Origin: Prauserella flavalba
GTDB taxonomy: Bacteria; Actinomycetota; Actinomycetes; Mycobacteriales; Pseudonocardiaceae
NCBI RefSeq assembly: GCF_003202235.1
Contig: NZ_MASU01000009.1
Coordinates: 2,501-66,500 of the forward strand
DNA: 64,000 bases
Reading direction: 5' to 3'
Position numbers and translations under genes: made by a program. Shown one piece after another: positions 63,363 through 64,000 of the stretch (position 1 is its first letter; each line of letters begins with the position of its first letter). A model generated the notes under the pieces. It saw only the letters and a list, made by a program, of their open reading frames with translations, had not been told where the DNA came from and made no database searches.

Positions 63363-64000
63363 TCAGCGCCGGGGCAGGACGGCACCGCCGAGGCGGTGAC
63401 AGAGGTTGAGCGCGAGCTCGACATCGAGGCGGTTGTCCGACACCGGCCTGCCGAGCAGCTCCTGGGCCTTGCGCACGCGGTACTGCACCGAGTTCTTGTG
63501 CATCAGCAGCCGCGCCGCCGCGGCGGTGTAGCTGCTGCCCGTGGCGAGGAAGACCCGCAGGGTCTCCCGCAGCCGTTCGTGCTGGTCGTCGTCCACGGCG
63601 AGGCCCCGCAGGGTGTCCTCGACCCACATCCGCGCCGCCGACAGGTCCGACGCCATCAGCGCGAACGCGCCGACGTCACGGAACGCGAGCACGCGGTCAC
63701 AGCCCTTGCCCGCGGCGACCGCGAGCGCGTGCACGCGCGCGGCCTGCCGGTGGGTCCGCCGGAACCCCTCGAGGTCGCGGCCAGGGTCGCCCACCGCGAG
63801 GCGCACGTCGGCGTCACCGGCGATCGCCCGCTCCAGCTGCTCGGCCGTGGGCACCTGCGGCTCCCTGACCGGCAGCCACACCCACGCGCACAGCTCGTCG
63901 TTGGGCACGAACAGCGGCCGCGCGTCGCGCGCCAGCTGCTCCGAGAACCGCCCCGCCAGCGCCTCCAGCCCGGCGAGCGGGTCGATCGGATGCGCGGTGT
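63363..64000 (-). CDS. PucR/CdaR-type transcriptional regulator, 5' end cut by the window
   Basis: The C-terminal part of a regulator of the PucR group, 212 codons visible and open to the right edge. The final HTH is FLATGSSYTAAAARLLMHKNSVQYRVRKAQELLGRPV, the family signature, followed by DVELALNLCHRL. Before it is a GGDEF-like middle part, VRLAVGDPGRDLEGFRRTHRQAARVHALA. The N-terminal domain lies outside the window, so the effector cannot be guessed. The frame reads through to base 64000 without a stop. Confidence 0.9.
   Translation of the reverse strand, partial: TAHPIDPLAGLEALAGRFSEQLARDARPLFVPNDELCAWVWLPVREPQVPTAEQLERAIAGDADVRLAVGDPGRDLEGFRRTHRQAARVHALAVAAGKGCDRVLAFRDVGAFALMASDLSAARMWVEDTLRGLAVDDDQHERLRETLRVFLATGSSYTAAAARLLMHKNSVQYRVRKAQELLGRPVSDNRLDVELALNLCHRLGGAVLPRR

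Overview
The window is about 70% G+C, has very strong G/C bias at third codon positions, and reads as a chromosomal stretch of a filamentous actinomycete. Several features point to the Pseudonocardiales (an Amycolatopsis / Saccharomonospora-like organism; inferred, not proven): the argCJBDFRGH order, a geosmin synthase, the pheST-trmH-rplT-rpmI-infC order, many leaderless starts, and a short palindromic repeat. No insertion sequence, prophage, CRISPR array, tRNA or rRNA was found. Every gap between genes is shorter than 300 bases.

Layout. (1) 1-10,002, all on the minus strand: the end of tyrS, a 3-methyladenine glycosylase, and the complete arginine operon argCJBDFRGH. The operon is read from a promoter whose -10 lies in a probable ArgR box and whose start is leaderless. 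(2) 10,171-17,500: an AlkD-like gene convergent with pheST, then a TrmH-type rRNA methyltransferase and rplT-rpmI-infC. infC starts at ATC and has a structured leader. A DUF1844-type gene diverges from it. (3) 17,498-24,017: a D-amino-acid catabolic island. RidA, an IclR regulator and a PfkB sugar kinase diverge from a D-threonine-aldolase-like PLP enzyme, an N-acyl-D-amino-acid deacylase and a GntP/DsdX permease, with two palindromes in the divergent control region. (4) 24,022-27,809: a CitA/CitB two-component pair divergent from a DctA dicarboxylate carrier. (5) 27,944-34,962: SRPBCC protein, uvrA, membrane acyltransferase, MBL hydrolase, phosphotransferase, a small Cys-rich ORF and a truncated phosphotransferase remnant. 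(6) 34,991-43,816: a geosmin synthase with an N-terminal frameshift, a secreted M14 carboxypeptidase, a PPOX-like flavoprotein, an ArsR regulator coupled to a four-fold SRPBCC protein, a nitroreductase-like protein of unknown function with a small leaderless ORF upstream, and a FetB-like permease. (7) 43,857-53,168: histidine phosphatase, a fused E1 and an E2 of a 2-oxoacid dehydrogenase, an AraC regulator, a toroid-fold protein, a RES-type toxin-antitoxin pair and an S9 peptidase. (8) 53,206-64,000: TerC under a manganese (yybP-ykoY) riboswitch, a hydrolase-ABC ATPase fusion with its permease, enoyl-CoA hydratase, cyanase, two VOC proteins, uvrB, a small Cys protein and the end of a PucR-type regulator.

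The most unusual items are the frameshifted geosmin synthase, the 53-bp nested palindromes built from one 23-bp unit, the hydrolase-ABC fusion, the RES toxin paired with an antitoxin that has a different HTH, the four-domain AHSA1 protein, and the small leaderless ORF in front of the nitroreductase-like gene. None can be called a new system from sequence alone. Each finding states the test that would decide it.
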